From Staphylococcus pragensis (GTDB lineage: Bacteria > Bacillota > Bacilli > Staphylococcales > Staphylococcaceae): 64,000 nucleotides of DNA. The notes beneath the pieces are model-generated. The model was given only the letters and a program-made list of their open reading frames with translations, was not told the origin of the DNA and made no database searches. The position numbers and the translations under genes were made by a program. The stretch covers positions 1 through 64,000 of the forward strand of contig NZ_SRPJ01000005.1 of the NCBI RefSeq assembly GCF_004785665.1. The letters are read 5' to 3'. Numbering within the stretch: the first letter of the stretch is position 1; every line of letters starts with the position of its first letter. Of the stretch, positions 29,647-42,454 are shown one piece after another.

Positions 29647-30758
29647 AGCTTAAAACACTCCAACTAGAAAATTATCGTAACTATGAAGCGGTTACGTTAA
29701 ATTGTCATCCTGAAGTGAATATTCTTATTGGCGAAAATGCCCAAGGGAAGACAAATTTACTTGAATCAATTTATACGCTAGCTTTGGCAAAAAGTCATCG
29801 TACTTCTAATGACAAGGAGCTCATACGATTTAACGCTGATTATGCTAAAATAGAGGGTGAGCTAAGTTATAGACACGGAACAATGCCACTGACAATGTTT
29901 ATAACTAAAAAAGGTAAACAAGTTAAAGTGAACCACTTAGAGCAAAGTCGTCTAACGCAGTATGTTGGACATCTTAATGTGGTTCTTTTTGCGCCCGAAG
30001 ATTTAAATATTGTTAAAGGTTCTCCTCAAATACGTCGTCGTTTTATAGATATGGAATTAGGTCAGATATCTGCCGTTTATTTGAACGATTTAGCTCAGTA
30101 TCAACGTATCCTTAAGCAAAAGAATAACTATTTGAAGCAGTTACAACTTGGTCAGAAGACGGACACCACCATGTTGGAAGTGTTAAATCATCAATTTGCA
30201 CAGTATGCCCTTAATGTGACGTTAAGACGCGATCATTTTATAAAAGAGCTAGAATCTCTAGCTAAACCTATTCATGCAGGTATTACAAATGAACGTGAAA
30301 CACTGTCGTTAAAGTATTTACCAAGTATTAAGTTAAGTGATGCGGAGAAAGATGAAAACGAATTGTTAGATGAAGTGCTTACTTTGTTAAATGACAATAT
30401 TAAACGCGAAATGGAGCGTGGCGTGTGTTTATATGGCCCGCATAGAGATGATCTAGGGTTTAACGTCAACGGAATGGACGCTCAGACGTATGGTTCACAA
30501 GGGCAACAACGTACGACGGCGTTATCCATCAAGTTAGCAGAAATAGAATTAATGAATATTGAAGTAGGAGAATATCCCATCTTGTTATTAGATGACGTAC
30601 TAAGTGAGTTAGACGACTCACGTCAAACCCATTTATTAAGTACGATTCAACATAAAGTACAAACCTTTGTAACAACAACGTCAGTAGAGGGCATCGATCA
30701 TGAGATTATGAATAATGCGAAACTCTACCGAATCAGTCAAGGTGAAATTATTAAGTAA
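29643..30758 (+). CDS. recF: DNA replication and repair protein RecF
   Basis: The protein has 371 residues and is an SMC-like ATPase that helps load RecA at single-strand gaps. Walker A is [16 protein letters not shown] near residue 30, the signature [18 protein letters not shown] is near 285 and Walker [12 protein letters not shown] near 315. The ATG overlaps the yaaA stop (ATGA), and gyrB follows closely, as in other staphylococci. Confidence 0.96.
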   Translation: MKLKTLQLENYRNYEAVTLNCHPEVNILIGENAQGKTNLLESIYTLALAKSHRTSNDKELIRFNADYAKIEGELSYRHGTMPLTMFITKKGKQVKVNHLEQSRLTQYVGHLNVVLFAPEDLNIVKGSPQIRRRFIDMELGQISAVYLNDLAQYQRILKQKNNYLKQLQLGQKTDTTMLEVLNHQFAQYALNVTLRRDHFIKELESLAKPIHAGITNERETLSLKYLPSIKLSDAEKDENELLDEVLTLLNDNIKREMERGVCLYGPHRDDLGFNVNGMDAQTYGSQGQQRTTALSIKLAEIELMNIEVGEYPILLLDDVLSELDDSRQTHLLSTIQHKVQTFVTTTSVEGIDHEIMNNAKLYRISQGEIIK

Positions 30759-30761
30759 TAG

Positions 30762-32702
<1,941 letters not shown>

Positions 32703-32806
32703 TTGATTGCCTATTTGCATAAGTTATAGCACAGGCTGTTAATCAATCTTACGTATTAACAGTCTGACTATTCATTTTTAAGTGATGATAGAAGGAGGAT
32801 ATCTTG

Positions 32807-35476
32807 ATGGCTGACTTACCTCAATCAAGAATTAATGAACGAAATATAACCAGCGAAATGCGCGAATCATTTTTAGACTATGCAATGAGCGTTATCGTTT
32901 CACGTGCTTTACCTGATGTGCGTGATGGTTTAAAACCTGTACACCGTCGTATCTTATATGGTTTAAATGAACAAGGGATGACACCTGACAAACCTTATAA
33001 GAAATCAGCTCGTATCGTTGGGGACGTAATGGGTAAATATCACCCTCACGGTGACTCTTCAATTTATGATGCCATGGTCCGAATGGCACAAACGTTTAGC
33101 TATCGTTATCCACTTGTAGATGGTCAAGGTAACTTTGGTTCAATGGACGGCGATGGTGCTGCGGCTATGCGTTATACAGAAGCCAAAATGACAAAGATTA
33201 CATTGGAACTGTTACGCGACATCAATAAAGATACAATTGACTTTTTAGATAACTATGATGGTACTGAAAGAGAGCCGGAAGTCTTACCTTCTCGTTTCCC
33301 TAACCTTTTAGTGAACGGTGCTTCAGGTATCGCAGTAGGTATGGCTACTAATATTCCTCCTCATAACTTAACTGAAGTCATTGATGGTGTATTACATTTA
33401 AGTAAGAATCCAGATGTTACAATCGCTGAACTTATGGAAGATATCCAAGGCCCTGACTTCCCTACAGCGGGCTTAATTTTAGGGAAAAGTGGTATTCGAC
33501 GTGCTTACGAAACAGGACGTGGTTCCGTTCAAATGCGAGCACGTGCAGAAATTGAAGAACGTGGTGGCGGTCGTCAACGTATCGTAGTCACTGAAATTCC
33601 ATATCAAGTGAATAAAGCACGTATGATTGAAAAAATTGCAGAACTTGTACGTGATAAAAAAATCGAAGGTATTACAGACTTACGTGATGAAACAAGTTTA
33701 CGTACAGGTGTAAGAGTTGTGATTGATGTACGTAAAGACGCTAATGCGAATGTTATTCTTAATAATTTATACAAACAAACACCATTACAAACATCATTTG
33801 GTGTGAATATGATTGCCCTTGTAAATGGCCGTCCTAAACTAATTAACTTAAAAGAAGCGTTAGTAGAATACTTAGAACATCAAAAGATTGTAGTACGTCG
33901 TCGTACTGAATACAACTTGAAGAAAGCGAAAGATCGTGCACACATTTTAGAAGGTCTACGTATTGCGTTAGACCATATCGATCAAATCATTTCTATCATT
34001 CGTGAATCTGACACAGATAAAATCGCTATGGAGACGTTACAAGAACGCTTTAAGCTTTCAGAACGCCAAGCACAAGCTATTCTTGATATGCGTTTAAGAC
34101 GTTTAACAGGTTTAGAACGCGACAAGATTGAATCAGAATATAATGAGTTATTAAGCTATATTGCTGAATTAGAGGAGATTCTAGCAGACGAAGAAGTGTT
34201 ACTTCAATTAGTCCGCGATGAATTAACTGAAATTAAAGAGCGTTTCGGCGATGGACGTCGTACAGAAATTCAATTAGGTGGTTTAGATGATTTAGAAGAT
34301 GAAGACTTAATTCCAGAAGAACAAATCGTCATTACATTAAGTCATAATAACTACATTAAACGTCTACCTGTTTCAACGTACCGTTCTCAGAACAGAGGTG
34401 GACGTGGCGTGCAAGGTATGAACACGCTTGAAGAAGACTTTGTCAGCCAATTAGTTACGCTAAGTACACATGACAATGTATTATTCTTCACGAATAAAGG
34501 TCGTGTTTATAAACTTAAAGGTTATGAAGTGCCAGAACTTTCTCGTCAATCTAAAGGTATTCCAGTTATCAATGCGATTGAACTTGAGAATGACGAAACA
34601 ATTAGTACAATGATTGCGGTAAGAGATCTTGAAGATGAGGATAGTTTCTTAGTATTTGCGACTAAGAACGGTATTGTGAAACGTTCTGCGTTAAGTAATT
34701 TCTCACATATTAATAAGAATGGTAAGATTGCGATTGGTTTCAAAGAAGATGATGAACTCATTGCGGTACGCTTAACAGATGGTAGCCAAGATATCCTAAT
34801 TGGTACATCTCATGCATCATTGATTCGCTTCTCTGAGAATAGTTTACGTCCATTAGGTCGTACAGCTGCCGGTGTAAGAGGTATTTCATTACGTGAAGAC
34901 GACGTTGTAGTTGGTTTAGACGTCGCGCATGCAGACAGTGAAGATGAAGTTTTAGTTGTTACTGAAAATGGTTACGGTAAACGTACGCCAGTAAGTGAAT
35001 ACCGCTTATCTAATCGTGGTGGTAAAGGTGTTAAAACAGCTACTATAACAGAGCGTAATGGTAATATCGTATGTATCACTACAGTAACTGGCGATGAAGA
35101 TTTAATGATGGTTACAAATGGTGGTGTTATTATTCGCTTACAAGTAGACGACATTTCACAAACTGGCCGTTCAACACAAGGTGTGCGTCTAATGAAATTA
35201 GGCGAGGATCACTCTGTTTCAACTGTAGCTAAGGTTCAAGACAATACAGAAGATGAAGATACGACAGAAGCGGCTCAAGCAGAAGGTACATCTAATGCGG
35301 AAAGTACAGAAAGCCCAAGTGAACATGTTGTAGATGATGCTACGCCAGGTAATGCACTTCATACGGAAACAACAGAAGATGATAGTAATGAACGCGTTGA
35401 ACTTAGACAAGACTTCATGGATCGTGTGAATGAAGATATTGAAAATAGTTCAGAAAACGACAGTGATAACGAATAA
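32807..35476 (+). CDS. gyrA: DNA gyrase subunit A
   Basis: The protein has 889 residues. The catalytic tyrosine is in [10 protein letters not shown] (about residue 123). The C-terminal DNA-wrapping domain contains the GyrA box [10 protein letters not shown], and the protein ends in a long acidic tail. The quinolone region reads [12 protein letters not shown] with Ser84, Ser85 and Asp88; Ser84 is the susceptible form, and Asp instead of Glu at 88 is a conservative natural difference in my judgement. GAAGGAGG precedes the ATG at 32807; a TTG three bases earlier is less likely. Confidence 0.97.
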   Translation: MADLPQSRINERNITSEMRESFLDYAMSVIVSRALPDVRDGLKPVHRRILYGLNEQGMTPDKPYKKSARIVGDVMGKYHPHGDSSIYDAMVRMAQTFSYRYPLVDGQGNFGSMDGDGAAAMRYTEAKMTKITLELLRDINKDTIDFLDNYDGTEREPEVLPSRFPNLLVNGASGIAVGMATNIPPHNLTEVIDGVLHLSKNPDVTIAELMEDIQGPDFPTAGLILGKSGIRRAYETGRGSVQMRARAEIEERGGGRQRIVVTEIPYQVNKARMIEKIAELVRDKKIEGITDLRDETSLRTGVRVVIDVRKDANANVILNNLYKQTPLQTSFGVNMIALVNGRPKLINLKEALVEYLEHQKIVVRRRTEYNLKKAKDRAHILEGLRIALDHIDQIISIIRESDTDKIAMETLQERFKLSERQAQAILDMRLRRLTGLERDKIESEYNELLSYIAELEEILADEEVLLQLVRDELTEIKERFGDGRRTEIQLGGLDDLEDEDLIPEEQIVITLSHNNYIKRLPVSTYRSQNRGGRGVQGMNTLEEDFVSQLVTLSTHDNVLFFTNKGRVYKLKGYEVPELSRQSKGIPVINAIELENDETISTMIAVRDLEDEDSFLVFATKNGIVKRSALSNFSHINKNGKIAIGFKEDDELIAVRLTDGSQDILIGTSHASLIRFSENSLRPLGRTAAGVRGISLREDDVVVGLDVAHADSEDEVLVVTENGYGKRTPVSEYRLSNRGGKGVKTATITERNGNIVCITTVTGDEDLMMVTNGGVIIRLQVDDISQTGRSTQGVRLMKLGEDHSVSTVAKVQDNTEDEDTTEAAQAEGTSNAESTESPSEHVVDDATPGNALHTETTEDDSNERVELRQDFMDRVNEDIENSSENDSDNE

Positions 35477-35488
35477 TAATTTAAAAAT

Positions 35489-35521
35489 AAGACTACCCTC
35501 TCATGAAGGTAGTCTTAATTT
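35489..35521 (+). terminator. Terminator of gyrA
   Basis: AAGACTACC (35489-35497) and GGTAGTCTT (35508-35516) pair, followed by AATTTTT. It lies 12 bp after the gyrA stop codon. Confidence 0.8.
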
Positions 35522-35524
35522 TTA

Positions 35525-35918
35525 TATAGTTTTTAGATAGATGTCTACTTGCTTAATTTGAGATGCTTGCCTAGGGGGATGGGTTGAGCCTTGGTCTTGT
35601 AAAGTAGTTCTTAGATAGATATTAACTCACTTAAGTTGCTACGCGTTCCTGGGGTGCCGTCTCAGCCTGTAGTCTTCGACTGGCACTGCTACCCTAGGAG
35701 TCTACGCAACTACGTTTCGTTATCTATCTTAGAACTACTTACGTAAGTGAGGAAGCATTTACGTTCATTAATAAATTAATCCTTCAGGCGTCACTCAACT
35801 ACGTTTCATTATCCATTTTAGAACTACTTACATAAGTGCATAGCACTTATGTTCATTAACAATCAATATAGGAGTCTATGCAACTACGTTTCATTATCCA
35901 TTTTAGAACTATTTAGTT
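35525..35918. repeat. Composite palindromic element with tandem 85-89-bp repeats
   Basis: Two left arms (AGTTYTTAGATAGAT-like, at about 35527-35541 and 35603-35620) face three right arms. The right arms share CAACTACGTTTCRTTATC and continue to TTAGAACTA; they start at 35707, 35796 and 35881. Left and right arms are complementary, so a long cruciform or RNA hairpin of about 140 nt can form (35603-35739). The segments 35553-35597 and 35781-35805 match the two halves of the element at 44889-45044, as if one element were inserted in another. There is no ORF in this gap. Confidence 0.7.
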
Positions 35919-35964
35919 AAGGAAAAATAGATTCAAATTTACGACTTCTAGTTTTATATAAAAT

Positions 35965-36010
35965 AAACGCTCTGAGTTTCTTTCAATAAGAAGGTCAGAG
36001 CGTTTTTATT
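35965..36010 (-). terminator. Terminator of nnrD (possibly bidirectional)
   Basis: AAACGCTCTGA (35965-35975) and TCAGAGCGTTT (35995-36005) pair perfectly, with T- and A-rich flanks on both sides. It lies between the repeat block and the nnrD stop. Confidence 0.75.
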
Positions 36011-36017
36011 TCAAGTC

Positions 36018-36830
36018 TTAGTGTTCTAATTCTTTCATGACGTATGGTATTTCACTAATCAAGCGTGAAGGTGGTACAACGTACATTTTTTCTGAGAGCT
36101 TTTCGCCAATATAACTATGTGTATAAGTAGCACTTGTTACGGCGTCTTTTAAGCTATCGAATTGGCCTACAAAGCTTGTAATCATACCAGCAAGTGTGTC
36201 ACCCATGCCACCTGTTGCCATGGCAGGTGTACCAATTGAAAGTTTATAATCTTCATCTTTAAAATAGATTTCTGTACCATGTTTTTTTAAGACTACTGTA
36301 GCGCCTAATTTGTCTACAGCTTCTCTATTACGTTCATAAGTTTGTTCTTCAATAGGAATACCACTTAAACGTTCCCACTCTTTTTGATGTGGCGTAAAGA
36401 TAACACGACATGTTGGAATGTCTGGTTTCAACTTACTAAATATTGTAATCGCATCTCCATCAACAATTAAGTTTTGGTGAGGTTGAATATTTTGTAGTAA
36501 GAAAGTAATCGCATTATTACCTTTGAAGTCTACGCCAAGTCCCGGACCAATTAAGATACTATCTGTATTTTCAATGAGCTTTGTTAACATTTTTGTATCG
36601 TTAATATCTGTTACCATTGCTTCTGGGCAGCGTGAATGAATAGCTGCATGATTATTTGGATGTGTAGCGACTGTAATTAAACCACTGCCGCTAAATACAC
36701 AAGCACGAGCAGCTAACATAATAGCGCCACCTAAGTTCGCACTACCACCGATTAACAAGATTTTACCGTAATCGCCTTTATGTGTTTCATCTTTACGTTT
36801 TGGAATATTAACAGTAGTTAATGTTTCCAT
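36018..36830 (-). CDS. nnrD: ADP-dependent NAD(P)H-hydrate dehydratase
   Basis: The protein has about 270 residues with a ribokinase-like fold. It repairs hydrated NADH and NADPH using ADP. Signature regions are KGDYGKILLIGGSANLGGA near the start and ATGGMGDTLAGMI near residue 210 (the catalytic GxGD). No YjeF-N epimerase domain is fused, as usual in staphylococci. A GAGGG site is better spaced for the ATG at 36830 than for the TTG at 36836. It is divergent from serS. Confidence 0.9.
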   Translation of the reverse strand: METLTTVNIPKRKDETHKGDYGKILLIGGSANLGGAIMLAARACVFSGSGLITVATHPNNHAAIHSRCPEAMVTDINDTKMLTKLIENTDSILIGPGLGVDFKGNNAITFLLQNIQPHQNLIVDGDAITIFSKLKPDIPTCRVIFTPHQKEWERLSGIPIEEQTYERNREAVDKLGATVVLKKHGTEIYFKDEDYKLSIGTPAMATGGMGDTLAGMITSFVGQFDSLKDAVTSATYTHSYIGEKLSEKMYVVPPSRLISEIPYVMKELEH

Positions 36831-37135
36831 GAACAAAACCCTCCCTATCTATGAGGTCCGGACAATGTGTATATTCTTTACGTCCAAGCCCCTGTTTTTA
36901 CCTATATTTTCAATGTCTGAACTCTAAATCTGTAGCGAAAGATCAGCCATTTATGAGCTTTAAATACAATAGAAAATACTATACCTGCTAGAGACTTTCG
37001 TCAACACTATTCTGAGAAATAATTAAAAGTCTGAATTATTGAAAATGATAGCGTTTACTTAAATGAAAATTTAACATTAGCAATTGCTTGAAAATTCTAA
37101 AAGACTTTGCTATATTAAAAATAACTTAATAAGTT

Positions 37136-37357
37136 ATTGTTCGTAGGCCAAGTAACATAACACGTTAATTTCAGAGAGCTTGTGTTGAGTGTGAACAAGT
37201 AATTAATGATTATGCGAATCTACCTACAATTGTGAGCAATCGGTAATAACCGTTATTTTAGTAAAGTGCAATTTAGTGCATGATCTATGTATTAAATTGT
37301 TAAATAGGGTGGCAACGCGTAGACCACGTCCCTTGTGAGGGATGTGGTCTTTTTTTA
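37136..37357 (+). promoter_or_regulatory. T-box riboswitch (tRNA-Ser) upstream of serS
   Basis: The T-box core AGGGTGGCAACGCG is at 37306-37319 (one change from the usual ACCGCG). A strong terminator follows: AGACCAC-TCCCT, loop, AGGGA-GTGGTCT and eight T (37321-37357). Stem I lies about 37145-37235. The likely specifier codon is TCT (Ser) at 37219-37221 after GCGAA and before a purine. The bulge TGGC predicts a tRNA with discriminator G, as in tRNA-Ser. Uncharged tRNA-Ser should allow read-through into serS. The rest of the gap back to nnrD (36838-37135) shows no gene. Confidence 0.88.
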
Positions 37358-37419
37358 TTTATTTAAAAGTAGCGACCATTCTTAATAATTTTTTCAAAAA
37401 TGGGAAGGATGAATGTTAA

Positions 37420-38706
<1,287 letters not shown>

Positions 38707-38736
38707 TCTAAAATTTAAATAGAGGTTTATTAAGAA

Positions 38737-38882
38737 AAGTGGCTGGGACATAATAAAATGTCTCAGCCTACTTTAGCATTTTGGCAGTAGCTGACTGATT
38801 TGAAAATGTAATCAAATCTAGTCATCCTTGCCAGGGCGGGACAACGAAATTACTTTAATTTCTGTCCCGCTCCTTTTTTACG
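38737..38882 (+). repeat. Tandem TGGGACA-type hairpins after serS
   Basis: The first hairpin is GGCTGGGACAT-AATAA-ATGTCTCAGCC (about 38742-38769). The second is GCGGGACA ... TGTCCCGC with T6 (about 38837-38879). The GGGACA/TGTCCC type is a common dispersed staphylococcal intergenic element; the second hairpin can terminate serS. The remainder of the gap to azlC (38883-39150) shows no gene; the promoter of azlC should be there. Confidence 0.65.
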
Positions 38883-39150
38883 TCTATAAATCACTTTTTC
38901 TTGCTAAAGTAGCGCAGTAAAATATATCAAATAAGACCACTCTTATAGAGGTAACTCTACTTTGATTCTCTAAAATTCCGACATTTTAAAATACCTTAAT
39001 ATCAACGTTTTAACACATCTTTCAGTATAACTTCACACAACCCTACGTCTAAGACTATTGCTACTATTCAGGGCGTGTATTAGACTAAGTTTAATTACTT
39101 ATAGATTCATTTTTTCTTTAATACAAAATTTAATCAAAGGGGGTACTTAG

Positions 39151-39846
39151 ATGACGTCACATGTGACATTTAAACAAGGGGTTAAAGAATGTATTCCTAC
39201 ATTATTAGGATATATCGGAATTGGATTGTCATTTGGAATCGTGGCGGCTTCCCAACATTTTAGTGTTTTAGAAATTCTGTTGCTATGCTTACTCGTTTAC
39301 GCAGGCGCAGCACAATTTATTATTTGCGCACTTGTAATTACAGGTACACCTATGTCTGCAATTGTCTTAACGACATTAATTGTAAATTCACGTTTCTTTC
39401 TCTTATCAATGACACTCGCACCAAACTACAAAGATTACGGCTTTTGGAATCGTTTAGCCATGTCTTCCATTCTTACTGATGAAACATTTGGTGTAGCCAT
39501 TACGCCTCATTTAAAAGGGGAAAAGATTAACGATCGCTGGTTACACGGTCTAAATCTCACAGCCTATACGTTTTGGGCACTCGCAAGCATAGCAGGTGCC
39601 GTATTCGGTAAATACATTTCTAACCCAGAAATGTTTGGGCTAGACTTCGCCATCACGACCATGTTCATTTTCCTGGCAATGGCACAATTTGAAACTATTA
39701 GAGGCTCAAAGATTAAAATATATCTCGTATTAATCGCATGCGTCATTGTGATGATGCTCATTTTAAGCTGGTTCATGCCATCATATGTCGCTATCCTTAT
39801 CGCATCCACCTTTGCAGCAACACTAGGGGTGGTGATGGACCGATGA
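39151..39846 (+). CDS. azlC: Branched-chain amino acid exporter large subunit AzlC
   Basis: The protein has 231 residues, an integral membrane protein of the AzlC family (GYIGIGLSFGIVAASQHFSVLEILLLCLLVYAGAAQF). With AzlD it exports branched-chain amino acids and analogues such as azaleucine. The characteristic AGAAQFI and SRFFLLS motifs are present. A GGGGG site precedes the ATG, and its stop overlaps the azlD start (ATGA). Confidence 0.9.
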   Translation: MTSHVTFKQGVKECIPTLLGYIGIGLSFGIVAASQHFSVLEILLLCLLVYAGAAQFIICALVITGTPMSAIVLTTLIVNSRFFLLSMTLAPNYKDYGFWNRLAMSSILTDETFGVAITPHLKGEKINDRWLHGLNLTAYTFWALASIAGAVFGKYISNPEMFGLDFAITTMFIFLAMAQFETIRGSKIKIYLVLIACVIVMMLILSWFMPSYVAILIASTFAATLGVVMDR

Positions 39847-40172
39847 CAACATCTTGGCATATGTTTATCCTAATCGTCTTATGTGGACTCGTAACCATAA
39901 TCATTCGAATCCTACCATTCTTGATGATTTCACGAATACAACTCTCAGAAACCGTCATTAAATGGTTATCATTCATCCCAATCACATTGTTCACAGCACT
40001 CATCCTAGACGGCATCATCATGCAACAAGAAGGCGTTCAAGGTTACACACTTAACATCCCGTATATCATCGTAACCATCCCAACCGTCATCATTGCACTT
40101 GTTACACGCAGTCTGACTATAACTATACTCGTCGGCATCGCACTTATTGCCGGGATACGTTTCTTCTTTTAA
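39843..40172 (+). CDS. azlD: Branched-chain amino acid exporter small subunit AzlD
   Basis: The protein has 109 residues with about four helices; it is the small partner of AzlC. The longest open frame begins at 39738 within azlC, but the ATG at 39843 overlaps the azlC stop and gives the usual family length and start (MTTSWHMFILIVLCGLVTII). The RxLPF motif (RILPFL) is present. Confidence 0.88.
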   Translation: MTTSWHMFILIVLCGLVTIIIRILPFLMISRIQLSETVIKWLSFIPITLFTALILDGIIMQQEGVQGYTLNIPYIIVTIPTVIIALVTRSLTITILVGIALIAGIRFFF

Positions 40173-40271
40173 AAGGCAGTCCCAAATAGCTGACGATTGA
40201 AGTTATACCGACAATCAGATAAAATAAATTCAAACTAAAGTTAACGTGTAAATAAATAAAATAACATGAAA

Positions 40272-40428
40272 CCTTATTATGAGAAGCAGAGGGACTTGGC
40301 CCAAAGAAGCTTCAGCAACCGGCAACTTCACGTACGGTGCTAAAACCAACGAGACACTACTCGAATGATAAGTATTAAAGCACAACCGCTTCTTACTTCT
40401 TCTAACAAGAGTAGGAAGCGGTTTTTAT
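40272..40428 (+). promoter_or_regulatory. SAM-I riboswitch (S-box) with terminator, upstream of metX
   Basis: The aptamer begins CTTATTATGAGAAGCAGAGG and contains GGGACTTGGCCC, GAAGCTTCAGCAACCGGCAAC and a closing GATAAG near 40366-40372. The expression platform is a terminator: ACCGCTTC ... GAAGCGGTTTTTA (40385-40428). SAM binding should terminate transcription of metX; low SAM should let it proceed. Confidence 0.92.
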
Positions 40429-40446
40429 TTTAAAGGAGGTAATCGC

Positions 40447-41415
40447 ATGACAAATTATACCGTAGATACTTTGAACCTAGGATCTTTTACGACAGAATCA
40501 GGAGAAACCATTGAGAATTTGCAGTTACGATACGAACATGTCGGCTATTCAGGTCAGCCACTTGTCGTGGTTTGTCATGCCCTTACAGGTAATCATTTAA
40601 CCTATGGCACAGATGAACATCCAGGATGGTGGCGTGAAATCATTGATGGTGGCTACATGCCCATCTATGATTACCAATTTCTTACATTTAACGTTATCGG
40701 TAGTCCATTCGGTTCTAGTTCGCCATTAACGGATCCACATTTTCCAAAGCAATTAACCCTAAGAGATATAGTTAAAGCTATTGAAAAGGGCATTCAGGCA
40801 CTCGGCTTCGATAGAATTAATATCTTAATCGGGGGCAGTCTTGGTGGTATGCAAGCGATGGAATTGCTCTATAACAACCAATTTCAAATAGATAAAGCAG
40901 TCATCTTAGCTGCTACGGACAAAACATCGTCATATAGTCGTGCCTTTAATGAAATTGCACGTGAAGCCATTCAGTTAGGTGGCAAAGAAGGTTTGAGTAT
41001 CGCACGCCAACTTGGCTTTCTTACTTATCGCTCCTCTAAAAGTTACGATCAACGTTTTACGCCAGATGAGGTGGTTACTTATCAACGCTACCAAGGCGAC
41101 AAATTTAAAGAAAGCTACGATTTAACATGTTATTTAACTATGTTAAATGTATTAGATAGTCATAATTTAGATCGAGGTCGTGATGATGTTGATGAAGTGT
41201 TGCAGTCTTTAGATACGAAAGTCTTAACAATGGGCTTTACAGACGATTTACTCTATCCAGATGATCAAGTAAGAGCAGTAGGGGAGCGGTTTAAATATCA
41301 TCGTCACTTCTTTGTGCCAGATAATGTCGGCCATGATGGTTTCCTATTAAACTTTAATGACTGGGCGCCAAAACTCTATCATTTCTTAAAGGTCACTCAT
41401 TTCAAACGTAAATAA
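40447..41415 (+). CDS. metX: Homoserine O-acetyltransferase, MetX
   Basis: The protein has 322 residues, an alpha/beta hydrolase. The nucleophile elbow GGSLGGMQ is near residue 137 (catalytic Ser), and a late GHDGFLLNF holds the catalytic His. It activates homoserine for methionine synthesis; MetX-type proteins may use acetyl- or succinyl-CoA, and the donor cannot be settled from this reading. It is about 35 residues shorter than many MetX proteins, which is normal for staphylococci. AAAGGAGG precedes the ATG, and the SAM riboswitch lies just upstream. Confidence 0.9.
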   Translation: MTNYTVDTLNLGSFTTESGETIENLQLRYEHVGYSGQPLVVVCHALTGNHLTYGTDEHPGWWREIIDGGYMPIYDYQFLTFNVIGSPFGSSSPLTDPHFPKQLTLRDIVKAIEKGIQALGFDRINILIGGSLGGMQAMELLYNNQFQIDKAVILAATDKTSSYSRAFNEIAREAIQLGGKEGLSIARQLGFLTYRSSKSYDQRFTPDEVVTYQRYQGDKFKESYDLTCYLTMLNVLDSHNLDRGRDDVDEVLQSLDTKVLTMGFTDDLLYPDDQVRAVGERFKYHRHFFVPDNVGHDGFLLNFNDWAPKLYHFLKVTHFKRK

Positions 41416-41515
41416 TGGGAAAGACTTCTAATAAGAAGCATTCGCGCTATTTGTTTTAATCTTCCATAGAGGTTAAAATAGAGGTTATAGTCAAAAAAGT
41501 ATAGGAGTGGCGAAT

Positions 41516-42427
41516 GTGTTTTCAAAAGTACATCCTAAAGCAACCATTCTAGGAACGTTAGCACTTGTGGTTGTTGCTTTAGTAACGTATGTATTACCAG
41601 TTCTTGGTTTAATATTATGTCTATTCGCTACCATTCCCGGTGTGATTCTATGGAACAAATCGATACCATCGTTTGGAATTGGAGCTTTAGTAACCGTAAT
41701 CTTAACCACTTTATTAGGTAATACGTTCGTATTAAGTGCCATGATTTTAGTTTTATTATTTAGTTTCGTAATTGGCCAATTATTAAAAGAACGTGCTTCT
41801 AAAGAACGTATCTTATATATAGCCACAGCTTATTTAAGTATATTTACTTTAGTCGCAATGATGTTATTACAAGTATTTAAAAAAATTCCAAGTGCCTCAA
41901 CACTAATTAAACCATTTAAAGATACAATGCATGAAGCGATTGTAACCGCAGGCGTGGAATCAGATTATAAAACGATTTTAGAAGAAGGCTTCCGACAAAT
42001 GTCAGTTCAACTTCCAAGTTTTATCATCATTTTAATTTTTATTTTTGTTTTAATTAATCTAATTATTACATTTCCAATTCTTCGTAAATTTAAAGTAGCA
42101 ACACCTATTTTTAAACCGCTATTTGCTTGGCAAATGAATCGTTCATTACTATGGATATATATGGTTGTATTGCTATGTGTCATGGTGGCAACTGAACCAA
42201 GTATTTTCCAAAGTATCGTGTTAAATTTCGAAGTTGTGTTATCATTATTGATGTATATCCAAGGATTGAGCTTGATTCATTTCTTTGGTAAAGCAAGACG
42301 TATGCCAGACGGTGTTTCAATATTATTAATGGTCGTGGGGACAATTATAACGCCATTTACACATATTGTTTCATTACTTGGGGTACTTGATTTAGGAATT
42401 AATTTAAAACGAATGATTAAAAAATGA
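41516..42427 (+). CDS. DUF2232 membrane protein (YybS-like)
   Basis: The protein has about 303 residues and eight predicted helices. It matches the YybS/DUF2232 family, whose gene sits upstream of gdpP in Firmicutes. The frame opens at 41507, but that GTG lies inside the AGGAG ribosome site; the GTG at 41516 (VFSKVHPKATI) is better spaced. It ends 27 bp before gdpP, so they are probably co-transcribed. Function is unknown; a link to c-di-AMP control is only by context. Confidence 0.8.
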   Translation: MFSKVHPKATILGTLALVVVALVTYVLPVLGLILCLFATIPGVILWNKSIPSFGIGALVTVILTTLLGNTFVLSAMILVLLFSFVIGQLLKERASKERILYIATAYLSIFTLVAMMLLQVFKKIPSASTLIKPFKDTMHEAIVTAGVESDYKTILEEGFRQMSVQLPSFIIILIFIFVLINLIITFPILRKFKVATPIFKPLFAWQMNRSLLWIYMVVLLCVMVATEPSIFQSIVLNFEVVLSLLMYIQGLSLIHFFGKARRMPDGVSILLMVVGTIITPFTHIVSLLGVLDLGINLKRMIKK

Positions 42428-42454
42428 CTTTAAAAAGCGAATAGAGGTGGAACA

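Noticed and set aside
33050..33080. Possible quinolone-resistance substitution in GyrA (Asp at position 88)
   Set aside because: Ser84 is intact, and Asp for Glu is conservative and likely natural in this species; resistance-type changes at 88 are usually Lys or Gly.
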